A stretch of DNA of 64,000 nucleotides from Trochalopteron elliotii (taxonomy: Eukaryota; Chordata; Aves; Passeriformes; Leiothrichidae), in the NCBI GenBank assembly GCA_024734555.1, contig JANPWX010020113.1, positions 43,600 through 107,599 of the forward strand, read 5' to 3'. The notes under the pieces are model-generated. The model was given only the letters and a program-made list of their open reading frames with translations, was not told the origin of the DNA and made no database searches. Shown piece by piece: positions 1 to 11,500 of the stretch. Made by a program: the position numbers and the translations under genes. How positions within the stretch are numbered: the first letter of the stretch is position 1; every line of letters begins with the position of its first letter.

Positions 1-731
1 CCCCGCTCCAGGTCGGTCTGCGTCAGCGCATGCTGAAGGGAGAATCGTTCCACCCCCTCTGGCACGTCATTCTTGTCTCCGCTTGCCGTTCCGCCCCTGT
101 GCTGTGTCATCTGGGTCTGCCCATCTCTGCCCTCAGCTCCGCCTGAGTCTCTGCCTTTCACCACGCCTCCTGAATGGGGCTGCAGAGCCACTTCCTGTTT
201 GCTCTCAGTCTGTTCGAGCAGCCGAGGAGACCACTGCTCCGCCTGTGCCAGATGTTCTGCCTGAGCTACATGTTCAAGGACAGCTTGCGGGGTAGAACTG
301 ACCGGGACGCTCAACCCATGAATTGGATGTTCACCCAGACCAAAAAACTTTGCAACTCTGGCAGGTTTTTGAGGAGGAAAGGATGGAATTCCTGCCTCGT
401 CTCCTCCCGCTCCCTGAAAAGCTTGGATTGCTGTTGCAGCCGCTTTTTTCTCAGCTAACATGGCTCGCAAGGTATGAATTATTTTTTTCCAAACTGCTCC
501 AAGGTCATGGGCGAGTTTTGCCTCCTTGCCCCCCAAGAGAGAAGAATCCCAGAGCAATTCCCCAATCTCCTGCCATTCTGATGTACTAAAAACCAATGAC
601 GAATCATGCAACTTTCCCCATTTCCATGCCCACAGGGCTATCTGTTCAATCTCAGTCTCTTTCACCTTTTCACCTCTCTTTGAAAGGATAGTAAACAAAA
701 GGTGAATTGCCGCAGAAATCTCAGCATCCAT
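1..731 (-). CDS. gag: Endogenous retrovirus Gag, N-terminal part, open at window edge
   Basis: An ATG at 731 (minus strand) opens a frame of 243 codons with no stop before base 1. Gag is the structural polyprotein that assembles the virion core. The first ~100 residues look like a helical matrix domain, with tryptophans near residues 34, 36, 38, 53 and 61 and many Lys/Glu residues. Residue 2 is Asp, so there is no N-terminal glycine for myristoylation. Known alpharetroviral Gag also lacks this signal. Past residue ~100 comes an Ala/Gln/Gly/Glu-rich linker. No PPPY or PSAP late motif is seen in this part; capsid and nucleocapsid would lie off the window. The assignment rests on position behind LTR, primer site and splice donor more than on recognisable Gag motifs. 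An open frame in an endogenous copy suggests limited decay, but only the N-terminus can be judged. Confidence 0.75.
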   Translation of the reverse strand, partial: MDAEISAAIHLLFTILSKRGEKVKETEIEQIALWAWKWGKLHDSSLVFSTSEWQEIGELLWDSSLLGGKEAKLAHDLGAVWKKIIHTLRAMLAEKKAAATAIQAFQGAGGDEAGIPSFPPQKPARVAKFFGLGEHPIHGLSVPVSSTPQAVLEHVAQAEHLAQAEQWSPRLLEQTESKQEVALQPHSGGVVKGRDSGGAEGRDGQTQMTQHRGGTASGDKNDVPEGVERFSLQHALTQTDLER

Positions 732-761
732 CTCAGTTCTACCTTCCCTTCCTCCGCTGCG

Positions 762-771
762 GCTTACCTTC
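762..771 (-). other. Probable retroviral major splice donor in the leader
   Basis: On the minus strand the sequence reads GAAG/GTAAGC, a near-consensus donor with its GT at 767-766. It sits about 35 bases upstream of the gag ATG, where retroviruses usually place the donor for subgenomic env mRNA. The match and position are seen directly; use is inferred. Confidence 0.55.
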
Positions 772-999
772 TGTCCACAGGGTGGTGGTGACGCTTTTCC
801 TCGGCGTCAGGCCGCTGTGGAAATCCAACTCCTTGCTCCGTTTTGCTCGACCAAGCACGGAGTCTCTGCGCGACAACCTATCCGTATTTAAACAAAGGTT
901 CTCTCCAGAGCGTATCTGTATTTAAACACCGCTCTGGGTCAGTGCCCACGTCCGGACTAGTTTCGGCATCGATGCTTACAAGGGCACACACACTCCCAG

Positions 1000-1019
1000 G
1001 TCCCTGTGTTCAGGCGCCA
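1000..1019 (-). other. Retroviral primer-binding site, tRNA-Lys type
   Basis: One base after the LTR end, the minus strand begins TGGCGCC and continues with GAACA...GGGAC. This is close to the Lys3-type primer site (complement of the tRNA 3' end), apart from one substitution and about two extra bases. Reverse transcription would start here. It fixes the LTR/leader boundary and the element's orientation. Confidence 0.75.
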
Positions 1020-1020
1020 G

Positions 1021-2136
1021 TATGAAGCAGGGTTACCTGAGATAAAAAGAAGTCGGACGTACAGAGAACGCAGATCGAGCCAATGTGGTTAAGTGCTACG
1101 TTCTGGTTTATTTTGACTAAGATGGTGTCCTGGTTTAGGGCAAATTTGGGAGGAAATCTCCGAATGGGGTTCCTCTGAAAAGCAAATCCAAACAGCCCCT
1201 CCCCCCAGCAGGTCCGAGGAAAGAACTCCCTCAAAGAAGAGTGGAAAAAACCCTATTTATTTAACAAACAAAATGCCCACAAGCATAAAGAATGAATAAT
1301 AATAATAATAACAATAATATGAAACAATAAAACCTCTCGCTGCTCCGAAGAGAGATGGCAAAACTGAGAGTCCGTGCCAGGAGTCTGTTTATCAGTCCCT
1401 TCAGTGCTGGAAAATGCCGAGTCCCGGCCCGGTGGGCCATGGGTGCAAGATCCCGGTGCTCCTCTGGGTTTTTCAGTCCAGAGCATATTTAAACAGTCCC
1501 AAATAAAAATAAAATAATAATAAAAAAACCAGTCCAGGAAAGCTTCTTTGCTTCAGCTAGCTAGACTAACAAAAGGGAAAAAAAAAACCTCTCTCTGGCT
1601 GCCCTCCGTGCATCCGACGAAGGACAAAAAAAAAAGAAACCACACAGTCCCAAGGACGAGAGCAGATTCAGAGGAGTGAGTTTGTTTCTCAAAACAAACT
1701 GCGCGCTTCTTCTTTCCCTGCTCACTCTCAGAACCAGTCTTAAAGGTACAGAACACAGAACAGACGATGTGGGGATACAGGCATCATAGTCACCCTAGGA
1801 GAGATGGCTGCTTATATACATTTCTATATAGTTTACAATTACAGTGGCTTTTCATTGGCGTACAGCAGAGAGAAGTATGAAAACACACTTTATTTTACTT
1901 ACTCCTAAGGTGGCTGTCATGTGCCTACTAACTAGTCTACTCAATGACCTTCACAACCTTATTATCTTTCCCTGACACCTTAACTACTAATTTTTAACTG
2001 CGCAACACTCGGCTAAGTATTTTTAACTGCGTCACAGGCTTCAAGGCCTCAGTTAGGCCTTTGTGAAGGCCTCAGCTCGGGTAGTTCAAGGCCTAGGTAT
2101 ACATCATGTCCACCTTCCCTGAGGATTTCTGTAACA
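1021..2136 (-). repeat. 5' LTR of the edge provirus (LTR family A), interrupted by another LTR
   Basis: On the minus strand it begins TGTTACAGAAATCC and ends in TTCATA just before the primer site. It aligns along its length with the solo LTRs at 17469-17904, 21475-21900 and 46225-46660. The TATATAAG motif near 1815 and the AATAAA near 1110 are close neighbours in intact copies (about 20-30 bases apart), but here 676 bases of foreign LTR separate them. Without that insert the LTR would be about 434 bp, matching the 436-bp solo copies. Confidence 0.88.
1126..1801 (-). mobile_element. Solo LTR nested inside the provirus LTR
   Basis: The segment interrupts LTR A and is flanked by the direct repeat AGATGG (1120-1125 and 1802-1807), a 6-bp target duplication. 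Its plus-strand left end is TGTCCTGGTTTAGGG and its right end is GTCACCCTAGGA followed by an eroded terminus. On the minus strand it has a TATA-like TTTAAATATG near 1485 and an AATAAA near 1255, so it probably points the same way as its host provirus. It is younger than the LTR it interrupts. Confidence 0.82.
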
Positions 2137-2142
2137 GTGATG

Positions 2143-5100
2143 AGTTTGTAGGTGAGGACATGGTTCTGTCACTGGGAAGTCTGCTTGATTTGCAGGATCT
2201 GTTACCCCTTTCCTGGCAATGGGAAGGAGCAGCAGGGACTTGCTGTCTCTTGGCTGGTGGATTTGTATACGACCAGTTATTTATTAGGGATATTTTCAGG
2301 ACATCCTGACTGTAAGAGGTAACTCTTCACATTATACAGAGGGCGAAGGGTCCCGTTGATGGGGAAGGCATACATTCCCTGACTTCTGGTGAAACTGATC
2401 CAGAGTAGCTTGAACTTTCCCCCAAGCTGGAGAGATCCAGTGATATTGCTTAGGAAAAATTAGGCACTATTAGAATTGGAACACTGGCATGTGCCAATAT
2501 ATGTAGGTGTAGTGCAGCTGGCTTAGTGCATGAGTTAGGAATGTGCAGCTCTGGGTACATGCACACGCCTTTGTCAGCCTGCATTTTCTTTCATGGCACT
2601 TATTTTGCTGGGATTTAGAGTATAGATGCCATTTGTCAAACATTGTGAAAGCTGTTACAGCAAATTTATGCACCACTAGTCAAATCATTCATATTTGTGG
2701 TTGTGTTGACTGTGTGGAGAGAGACCTATGTGACTTCATATATTATGTGGACAGTTTCAGCAAGTGAATAAGAGGAAAGGAGAAATTGAATAACACTTGA
2801 AAAAGTGGTGTCCCATGGCATCATAGCTGTTATTTAACATGACTGCCAAATGTAAAAAAACAGTGACTGACATAAGCAGAGGTTAAGAATTAAAGCACTG
2901 CTACAGTGAGGGTGAGGAACAGTTCTGAATTGTATTTAACAGCTTTGAGGCATAAAGGAACATGAGTCCCAATTATTGTTCATGGGGCATGGCATTTCAT
3001 ACATTAAGAACTAAGAGAATTATTTCTTATTCACACCAGTAATGTCATTAAAAAAAAAAAAGAATTGTGCACATCTTCCATTAATACAAATGGAAGAGAT
3101 GTTTGTGGAAACTCAGGAGATTAAAGTGCTATGATTAACATCTACAAAGAATTCAATAATGCAAAAATACTATTTGCAAAAACGCTTTACAGAGGATTGT
3201 TCTGTTAAGGTTGCGTCATGCAAGAATATTCTTAGCTGCTTTTTAGAAAGTTAAATGTTCAATTAAGTGGTTTTAGTCACCTGCATGCCAATTTTAAAGA
3301 TAAGTAAAATAAAAGTATTCTTAATTCAGAATAATCCACTTGTAATCTTAGTGCCTTCTATCCTTTCACATGGAATAGTATGTTAATATTAAATGGAAAC
3401 TATCCTTTGTGTGTGTTTTCATAAATAACTGACTAATGTTAGGAGAAATACACAGATGTGGTATTCCAAATATATTGCTATCAAAGGGTTTGCAACAGTC
3501 TATCCTGAGTCACAGGGTTATGAAATTTATCTGACAGGAAATGCTTTGCTCTAATGGAAATCAGTTACTATGCAGAAAAGTAGAATAAATTCTTAATACT
3601 CTGGAGTAAGCAGCATAAGTTTTAGCTGCTTATGTTGGTTATATAGATTAATGCTTTTGTGTCTTCTTCCAACTATCTGCTTTGCTCTACAATGAGCTCT
3701 TTGAATTTATGCTATACAGTGATATATACTTTAATGGGAAAAGATGTGTGTGTGTAATTCATCAGACCTCCTGTATTAGTTCTCTTTGGTGAGACCACCC
3801 TATGTATGTCTGCTGCCTTCAATGGTCATTTTTGGTAAAAGAACCCTTATGTTGAGCTCCTAAGCATTTGACAGACTACACGATATTCATGCTCACCTGT
3901 CTTTGGCAACATTTCCATTTTATGACATTGCTTCCTAGATATTTCAAATTTCAACATGTTGAAAGTCAATATGCAGCTCACCTCAAATGTTTTTTAAACT
4001 GATCTGACAATACATGCAAACAGATGAATTCGATGAGTGGGGAGTAGAAGGGGCTTGTATCATACTAGTAGGAGACTGCTTTTAATCCCAGAAATTTTGT
4101 GTATAGAGTTCTCGTTTGTGCCTGTTGATCTTTCTTCTGCTCTTTATGTAATAGGTATTTCAATAGATTATTCTAAGTTTGAAGTGTGAAATTTCATTGC
4201 GGTAATAAACTGATAAAAATGAGAAAAAACCTCCAACTTGTTTGTCATGAAGTCTCCTGGGGCTGCTGTTTTTTCTGGGGAGACCTTATAGGGGATGATG
4301 TGGCCTACAGGTTCCCAAAATTACACACTTCTCCTTATACAGCAGGATGTCACAATATTGACATTGTGTTGTGACATGGTAAAGCATCTTTATTGAATTA
4401 TCTAGAATATGTTACTCAGCCTGTTCTGCCAGCATGTCAGTTCTGCCAGTTTGTTATTTTTGCCATTATTTCTTTGTTACTGTGGAAAAATCTTGTTCTC
4501 CAGTCACATTCTACTCACTGACTTTTCTAGTGTTAAGTGGTATTTTCTGTTGACATTTGGATGGGGCTACCTATGGATTTCCAAAAAGTGCTTGGTGAAT
4601 ATTTGGGTTTTAAAAGAGTAGTTGCTTGTTCTAAATGGTAATATAATGGGAATTGTAGTGTGATAATGTGTAGCTATCACACTAAAGTGGAAGTGCACAT
4701 CTATATTATTGCTGTAATATTTTGTCCAGCAGTGACTAAGATTGTATCAATGTCTAAATTGCAAAAATGTGATTTTTCATGGGATGAACAAGTCACATGC
4801 CCCTCTTATGTGACATGCATAGATCTAAATGCTTAATCGCATAGGGGAAAAATATTTTACATTTGAAAGTAATTAATGCCCTTCTACATCCTCTCCAGCA
4901 GACTGCAGTAAAGGAATGCTAAAACATCTGTGAGAAGTGACATAGTAAGAGGAATGGTAGATAAGAACCCAAACCCCAATGCCAGAATCTTACTGACTTT
5001 TAAGGTATCAGAATTATTCTGACCAGTATATAGGAAAAAAACCTCTAACACTCTTGAAAGGAGTAGTTCATAATTCGGTTATAGGAACACAGTAGAATGT

Positions 5101-7222
5101 ATGTTTTATGACCAAATATTGCATGTGCAGGTGCCTCCTTAGACTTATATTTGTCTCTAAGGAGCAATTCTGTTAATTTACTAATTTCTGTGTGTGAAAA
5201 CTAAGGACACATGAGGTACAACTGTAATCTGCTGGTGCATGCAGAATGGTTTTTGTAAGTGTTTTGTAATACACGGGAAGTATTAAACTGCCTAGTCAAA
5301 ATTCTTATTTAACTCTTGAGTACTTAAGACCAAGTATAAAGAGCAGAAAATAGGTGCAGTGTTAGTCCAGCCTAAACTGTGAAACATCTGACTGTTCTAT
5401 TTTACCTTTTTCAACATTAAGGGAATAAAATAGTTCTCCTTATGTAGAAAAGCTACAAAATGTGTATTTCCTTAGCTTTTTCTGTTTCTAATAGTTGGAC
5501 TCAATAGACAAACACCAACTTTGGCAAAGAGTCATTAGCAAACTGTTTCTAATTTAGCATCATTAAACAATGTGAGTCTGCAAATTTAAGCTATGAATGA
5601 CTCAATGAATGCAAACCCTTTGTCAAACAGATAAATGTGGATGTGATACTAAGGCTCCCAGAGTCGTTAAATGCTGGTAGGAACAAAAGCTTTATAGCAC
5701 TGACTGAGCCAAATATTGCTTTGTTTCTGTGGAAAATAAATTTGAATTAACCAGCAGGCTGTAATTATGCTGCAAACAGCTTGAGACCTGTGATTGTTTA
5801 GTTGTTTAAGAAGGAATTTTAAAGAAAATATTTTCTATGTGCATATTCTTAGGAAATCGTACAAAAACAGTTGATGTTGCTCAGTCCTCTTCTGCTGACT
5901 TTGTGGCAACTGATCTTCTGCTGGCTTTGATCACAGTGTGACCTTACTAGAAAGCGATACAAAAACGTTTTAAGTGATGTAGGGAGTATCTTTCTTTCTG
6001 TGTTCTCCTACTTGCCATTGAGATTCACTGGTGCTGGGAACAGTGACAATGTCTTCAATCACCTGAGTGTTTATAGTAGCTCTCATCATTTCTCTTGATG
6101 TGCGCTTGTGTGCTTGGACACAATATGGTGATTGCATGTTGAAGTCCAGAGACTTGATTGTACTAAAAACAAAAGGGGGAAAAAAAGAATGGAAAGGTTA
6201 AGGCTTGACATTTAAGTACTAGTCTCCAAAACTTTGCTTCTAGAAATAGCTTCAGTTGGTTACCTGGAGTGTAACTGTGGTTAAGCATGTGTCATTGTCC
6301 CTGTCCTTCAAGTGAGATTGTAGTTGTTCCCCTTGTAGTCTTGCTGCCTTTGGTGATGGTGCTGGAAGAGCTGCTCAGCCTGCGTTGCTTCTGTACTGAC
6401 TTTCACCTTCTTCAGCTGGTCACTGCAATGAGCATCTTGTGCTGTAACTGTGTCAGAACAGCAGACAAAGCTGGTGCACTGTCTGCCTCTGCCCATCAGT
6501 GTGTGCCCACAAATGACCTTCGTCCTTCTCTGCCAATTTTGGGATTTTGCAAGTCCTGTATCCTCATCTCCTGCTTCCCTTGGCCAGAGCCTTGTAAAAG
6601 TAAAAGACCACTGCTTTGGTCTATTATATAGAGTCTGTTTTTATGTTCTCCTTTTACAGAACACCCTCAGTTTAGAGGAAAGGTGGAAAGTGGGACATCT
6701 ATTTGCTTTTTAATTTACGAAACAGTAAGTTTTACTTTGTGCCTTTCTCCTGGAGTGGAGATTTAGAAGAGCTTAGTATGAAGTTACTAAGCAAATATTT
6801 TTAAATGTTCTGCTGTTACTGCTGCCCTTCTAATGTATGAAAAAGATCAGGTATAAAAAGTGAAATATTAAAATATAAACATCAGAACATTGTCCAAAGT
6901 GAGCAGTATTCTGCACTAGCTGCCATAGCTGTTTTAGGAGATTGTATTCACAGTAATTACAGTGCAATGAAAATTCACTTGAGGCAGAAGGTTTGTAAAC
7001 TTCTGGTTGTGGTGGCCCCTTTCAAGTGGACAGAATTAAATAGCATTTTAAAGAAATTCAGTAGCCTGACAAATACAAGCTGTTTTTAGTTTCAGTGGCA
7101 GCCTCAAGTTCATCTAATAAAAATATGGTCTTTAAACTCACCAGTAAAAACAGTGACATCTGAAGCCAATAGCGTAGAACAACTGGCCATAGTGATAAAA
7201 GTTATGTTGCATTAATATAGTG
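2143..7222. other. Non-coding upstream region, nothing recognised
   Basis: This is AT-rich sequence with short A runs (for example 3049-3060). I see no convincing exon, RNA gene or well-bounded repeat. The missing first exon of KLHL13 could lie here or, more likely, beyond the left edge. The open frame at 6287-6631 shows no family resemblance. Confidence 0.5.
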
Positions 7223-7780
7223 TGTTATAAAGGTATATTATAAAGATAGCTTCTTACAAATATTAAAGTGAATGCTATATGTATAAAAATATAGTTTTTA
7301 TTTCTGCTATTAGCAAAACTTATACATAGTAGTGAGATAGTTGATATGTAGTCATGCGTGTAACTAAATGGCCTGTTTGATTGAAATAACATCCAGCGAA
7401 CATATAGTAGAGACTCTGCTGTTAACATGCCAACTATCAACACTGACTGTCTGTAAAAAGTGAAGACCAATGCCCAAGCTGAAAGTGATAACAAAGACAC
7501 AGCCAAGACACACGCATGCTCTAAAAAGGCGGACCCAAGGAGGGGCCATACTAAACAGTTCCTAGAATATAGAAACTAGTTTGTGGAAAAGTTTGAATAT
7601 GCAACAGAATGATGCAATAGAAAGGGTATTTAAAGAAGGCCTCTGAAATAGCAAGCTGTGCACTTCGCTGAATGCCAAGTCACCTGGTCATACTTTGCTT
7701 TTTTTCTGTCTCCTAATTGTCTTAATTTTTTTTAACATTTTTTTTTAAATTTACCAAAAAAGTAAACCTCGTTTTTAACA
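7223..7780 (+). repeat. Solo LTR, family C (ERVL-like)
   Basis: It begins TGTTATAAA and ends in ...CCTCGTTTTTAACA. Its body aligns with the LTR at 61272-61851, sharing blocks such as GGACCCAAGGAGGGGCCAT and GTTTGTGGAAAAGT. A TATA-like GGTATTTAAAGAAGG lies near 7625. No clean target duplication was found, so this copy may be older or slightly misbounded. The sister copy has a perfect 5-bp duplication. Confidence 0.75.
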
Positions 7781-7886
7781 GAACTGAGGTCTGAACCTAC
7801 TCGTTGGTCTGTGGAGAGGAGTTAACTTGCTATGTCAGCCTATTGGAACAAAAATGACCTTTTTTCTTTCTTTCTTCTGCTAGCTG

Positions 7887-8545
7887 TGAGAAAAATGGCA
7901 GGAGACGATGTTTTCTCCTTTAAATGCCTTTATTAAAATATCAGCTCTTTTAGAAACAGGTGCCTGGGGGGGATGGGGTGGCCTCCACCGTAGTGCTGAG
8001 AAGGAGAGGGGGGCTGGGCACTCTGCTGCTGCACACAGCCGAGTGGGGAATTAGCCTCCCCCCTCACGGGAGCATGCTCCCGACAATTCCATTTCAACGT
8101 GGTTCTGCCGAGGAGTCGATTGTTTAGAATGGTTTTCTGGTCACAGCGAGATCAAAATTTCAGGCATTAGTTGGCTTTTACTTCTCAGTCTTTATTGCTG
8201 CCATTCCTTTTGTTTTAAGTTGTTGCAAAAGAGACTTAATTACTGTTTGTTTTAAAAGTTGTCCCGATTTTCCTGAGGCATTGCATCCTGGGATTCTTAA
8301 TTACCATAAGGGGTGTTAGAGTTTGGTTCTTGATGAGTGGGGGGGGGTGAAGTAGCCAGGCAGAGTAGAGAGGTGTAGGAGTCTTACATTGCCATGGAAA
8401 CGACATTCTTGCCTGACAGGCCACGAAGACATATTACAAAATGAGTACCAACAGTTTCTAACATTTAACTTTACAATTCTATAACTAATAACTTCTAACT
8501 TTATACTTTAATTTTTAAGAGTTTTTTTTTAAACCTCGTTTTTCA
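7887..8545 (-). repeat. Solo LTR, family B (class II-like)
   Basis: It aligns in reverse orientation with the LTR at 50145-50781 across almost its whole length. Termini are TGAGAAAAATGG on the left and CCTCGTTTTTCA on the right. The flanks TAGCTG (7881-7886) and CAGCTG (8546-8551) differ at one base and are read as a 6-bp target duplication. AATAAA on the minus strand near 7930 supports minus orientation. It starts only about 100 bases after the family C LTR. Confidence 0.82.
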
Positions 8546-8551
8546 CAGCTG

Positions 8552-11500
8552 GAATCATGTATCTGTTTTAAAATATGAACTTGCATTTCCTATCAAAACC
8601 TTTTTGTAATAAGAAATCATTAGCAGTTGATAAAACTGGTTAGATTTACTGGGTTGCTGATACCATAAAAGAATTAAATTAGAAATTCTTGATAAAAAGT
8701 AGTAATAAAAGGAAGAGATGTTATTTTAGGGGACGACAAGTATAAAAGTAACTTCTTTGCCTGAATAAAGGATTTCCTGAAATCGTATGAGTAGACGATA
8801 TGGAATGGAAATGTGCAATACCATGACTGCATAATTTTTTCATCTATATTATATTAACATTTGAATTTCATAAAAAACATTAAGTTTTTCTTTAATACAA
8901 TGCTGCCATATCAGTTCTGCTTACTGAGCTCCAAGGTGGCCAAGTACTTTGTTGGGGAATTCCTAAATTCATTAATCATGAAGTTGGAACATCTATACAT
9001 AATGGGAAGACAGCAGTATAGTAAATAAGGTTTTTTTTGTAGACTAAGCTTACTAAAATACTCTTTGGCAGATTATGCATACAAAGTAAAAAAATATTGT
9101 TTTTAATAGCAAATGAAAGTTTTGCTGTCTTTTACTGGCCTTTTAATTAATAGGTTCATTAGCAAATTACATGCATAGGTGCATGCATAGGATAGCCCTG
9201 GAATGTACCAGGGGTTTTTTTTTTTTTTTTGATATGTCATAAAATCATAAAGATTTGGCCTGCAATAGGAATACCCTAATATGAAATTTAAATTTCTGTC
9301 CTTGTTACCTGATAAATACCAGAGTCTTGGCACATGCCAGGGGTGATTGCATCTGAAGCCATTTTACCAGCAACCAGAACACTTGTGGTCATGGTTCATT
9401 GAACAGCAATTTGACAGAGAAAATAAGGTTATAGTCCTTTCAAAAATGAACTATTGAGCTTCACCAAATTATGAACTCACTCTCTGGCCAATCTGGCTTT
9501 GGCAAAGCTTTTACTGAGTTATGTTAAGACTGGATTTTAAATAAAGTGGAGAACATGGAGTCTAAAATATCTGTAGCTGTAGGCTGATCTCCTTACTTTG
9601 TTTTCAAAGAATCTCTACAGTAGTTTGAGAAACAGATTAATGGATTACTGCTGGAAATTAACAAATCCTTAATAATATTCTTAGTTGCCTTGTTTCTGTT
9701 GCATCAGAATAAACTTGACTACTTCTGAAGAAAACATAAGAGAGTATTGGTTTATTTCATTTGTGCCACTAAGCTCTACAAAATGGCAAATGCATGATTT
9801 GAATATTCTAGTTGAGAATAAAATCTGTCATGATTTTCATGGATCTTTGCTTATCATGGGTTACCTGAATGTCTCTGAACTGTTTTAACAGGTTAGTATT
9901 TGCTAAGTGGTTTAGACAGCAGTTTGCCTCTGTGAATCATGTTGCAACTCCAGCCAGTGAAATCTGTCAGTATTTGCTGGAAAGTTAAAGCATGTTAATA
10001 TCCAAATAATGAACACTCCATATTTCATCACTACAAAAAATATCAGTTGGAAATACTTGGAGGATTAACTTGGAGTCATGAGAAAAGGACATTTGGTTAC
10101 AGCCTCTAGGAAAAAACTGTGTTGTACTTGAAAGAATCAACATGCTGTTAGAAAGAAAATTCTGATTCAACCTACTTTGTGATAGCAACTAATTAACCTC
10201 TGGCACCTCCCTCTGAACTGCAAGCCACTGCTTCCCAGAGGTTACAGAAATGCAGTTCCTCTGCCTTCCTCTTGCAGTGTTAATATTCATTTCACACTCA
10301 ACTCCAACATTCCCTTGTTCTTACCACTATGATGTTCAACCCTCTCCAGACCAAGTGTGTATGTTGATGGTGGTTTTAACATCCACATTTAGAGCAGCTT
10401 GTTGTGAATTCTCACTACATGTTACTGTAGTTTTAACTTTTAACTTTTGTTTCCTAACTTTTTTAAACTCTGGTTAAAAACGGTACTGTTCCACTTCTTG
10501 TTTAATGATTTCTATTGATCAGAACAATAGAATTAATTAGAAAGTGAATTAACTTTCTCCTTTGGTAGTATGCCTAATTGTGATATACTGTACTTGAAGT
10601 AAAAAAAAATCAATATGTTTACATTCATTACTATTGAGTTAATTATAGTGCTTCGTAGACCTATATTAATAAATGTAAATAATTCCTTTGGTAAGTGTCC
10701 AAACAATATAGATGAACTTACTGTGGTTTTGTTGGGAAGTCAGTTGGACATTCAGCACATTTCCCATCTGTTCTGGGTGTGAATGGCAGAGTTATTTCTC
10801 AATCTTAATGTTACAACCCCTGCAACAGAAGCTACATTCTGAATACTTAAGGACAAACAGCCAAGAAACTTGTCTGTTTCTTTTCGTAATGATTTTAAGT
10901 GACGTGTTCACTTTCTATTTTCTTCCAAGTTCAGAGAAAGTATTTTAAATACTCCTTCATGTAGCATCTATCTGATCTGACATTTTGGGAAGATGCTTCA
11001 AAAGCAAAGAGTCAGATTCATGCTTGTTGAATCTGTTGTTCTTCACACCCACGCTTGCAAGTCTCCCCACATTATTTTGTATTTCTTCTTAGAAAGACAT
11101 GTACAAATTTAGAGACTGGATGTCCTTTGAAATTATGTAAGACTCTTGCCTCCATGCAATTGTATGAAAACTAAAATAAACAAAACCCACCAAACCCAAA
11201 ACACCCTAGAACCGAGTGAACAAAAATATTTTGGGTCATGAACCAGCAACTGCTTGCTGCTCTGTTGCATAGTTGTATTTGTTGGATGCAGAGATAGTCT
11301 GGAGAGCCCTTTTCTAAGGTATACCCTGTAAACTTTGTTTAAATTACTCTGGTTTTGTTTTATAAAACAGAGATAATTGTGTTTAAAAAATAGCAGAAAT
11401 CTTGCATGCCGCAATTCACCCACATTAGTTTATTCAGCTGAATACATTAGAAGTCACAGCTGTTTACCTTTGTGTACCCTTGTTCCTACAATGTTATGTC

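Larger units (their letters stand above)
1..2136 (-). mobile_element. 5' part of a class II endogenous retrovirus, cut by the left window edge
   Basis: Read on the minus strand, the order is that of a retroviral 5' end: an LTR (2136 to 1021), one spacer base, a primer-binding site, a leader of about 270 bases with a splice donor, and a gag frame still open at base 1. Solo LTRs of the same family elsewhere in this window have 6-bp target duplications. That length and the Lys-type primer site fit class II (ERVK-like) elements. The base after the LTR suggests a duplication of GTGATG (2137-2142), but its partner lies outside the window. Pol, env and the 3' LTR, if present, are also outside. Confidence 0.88.
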
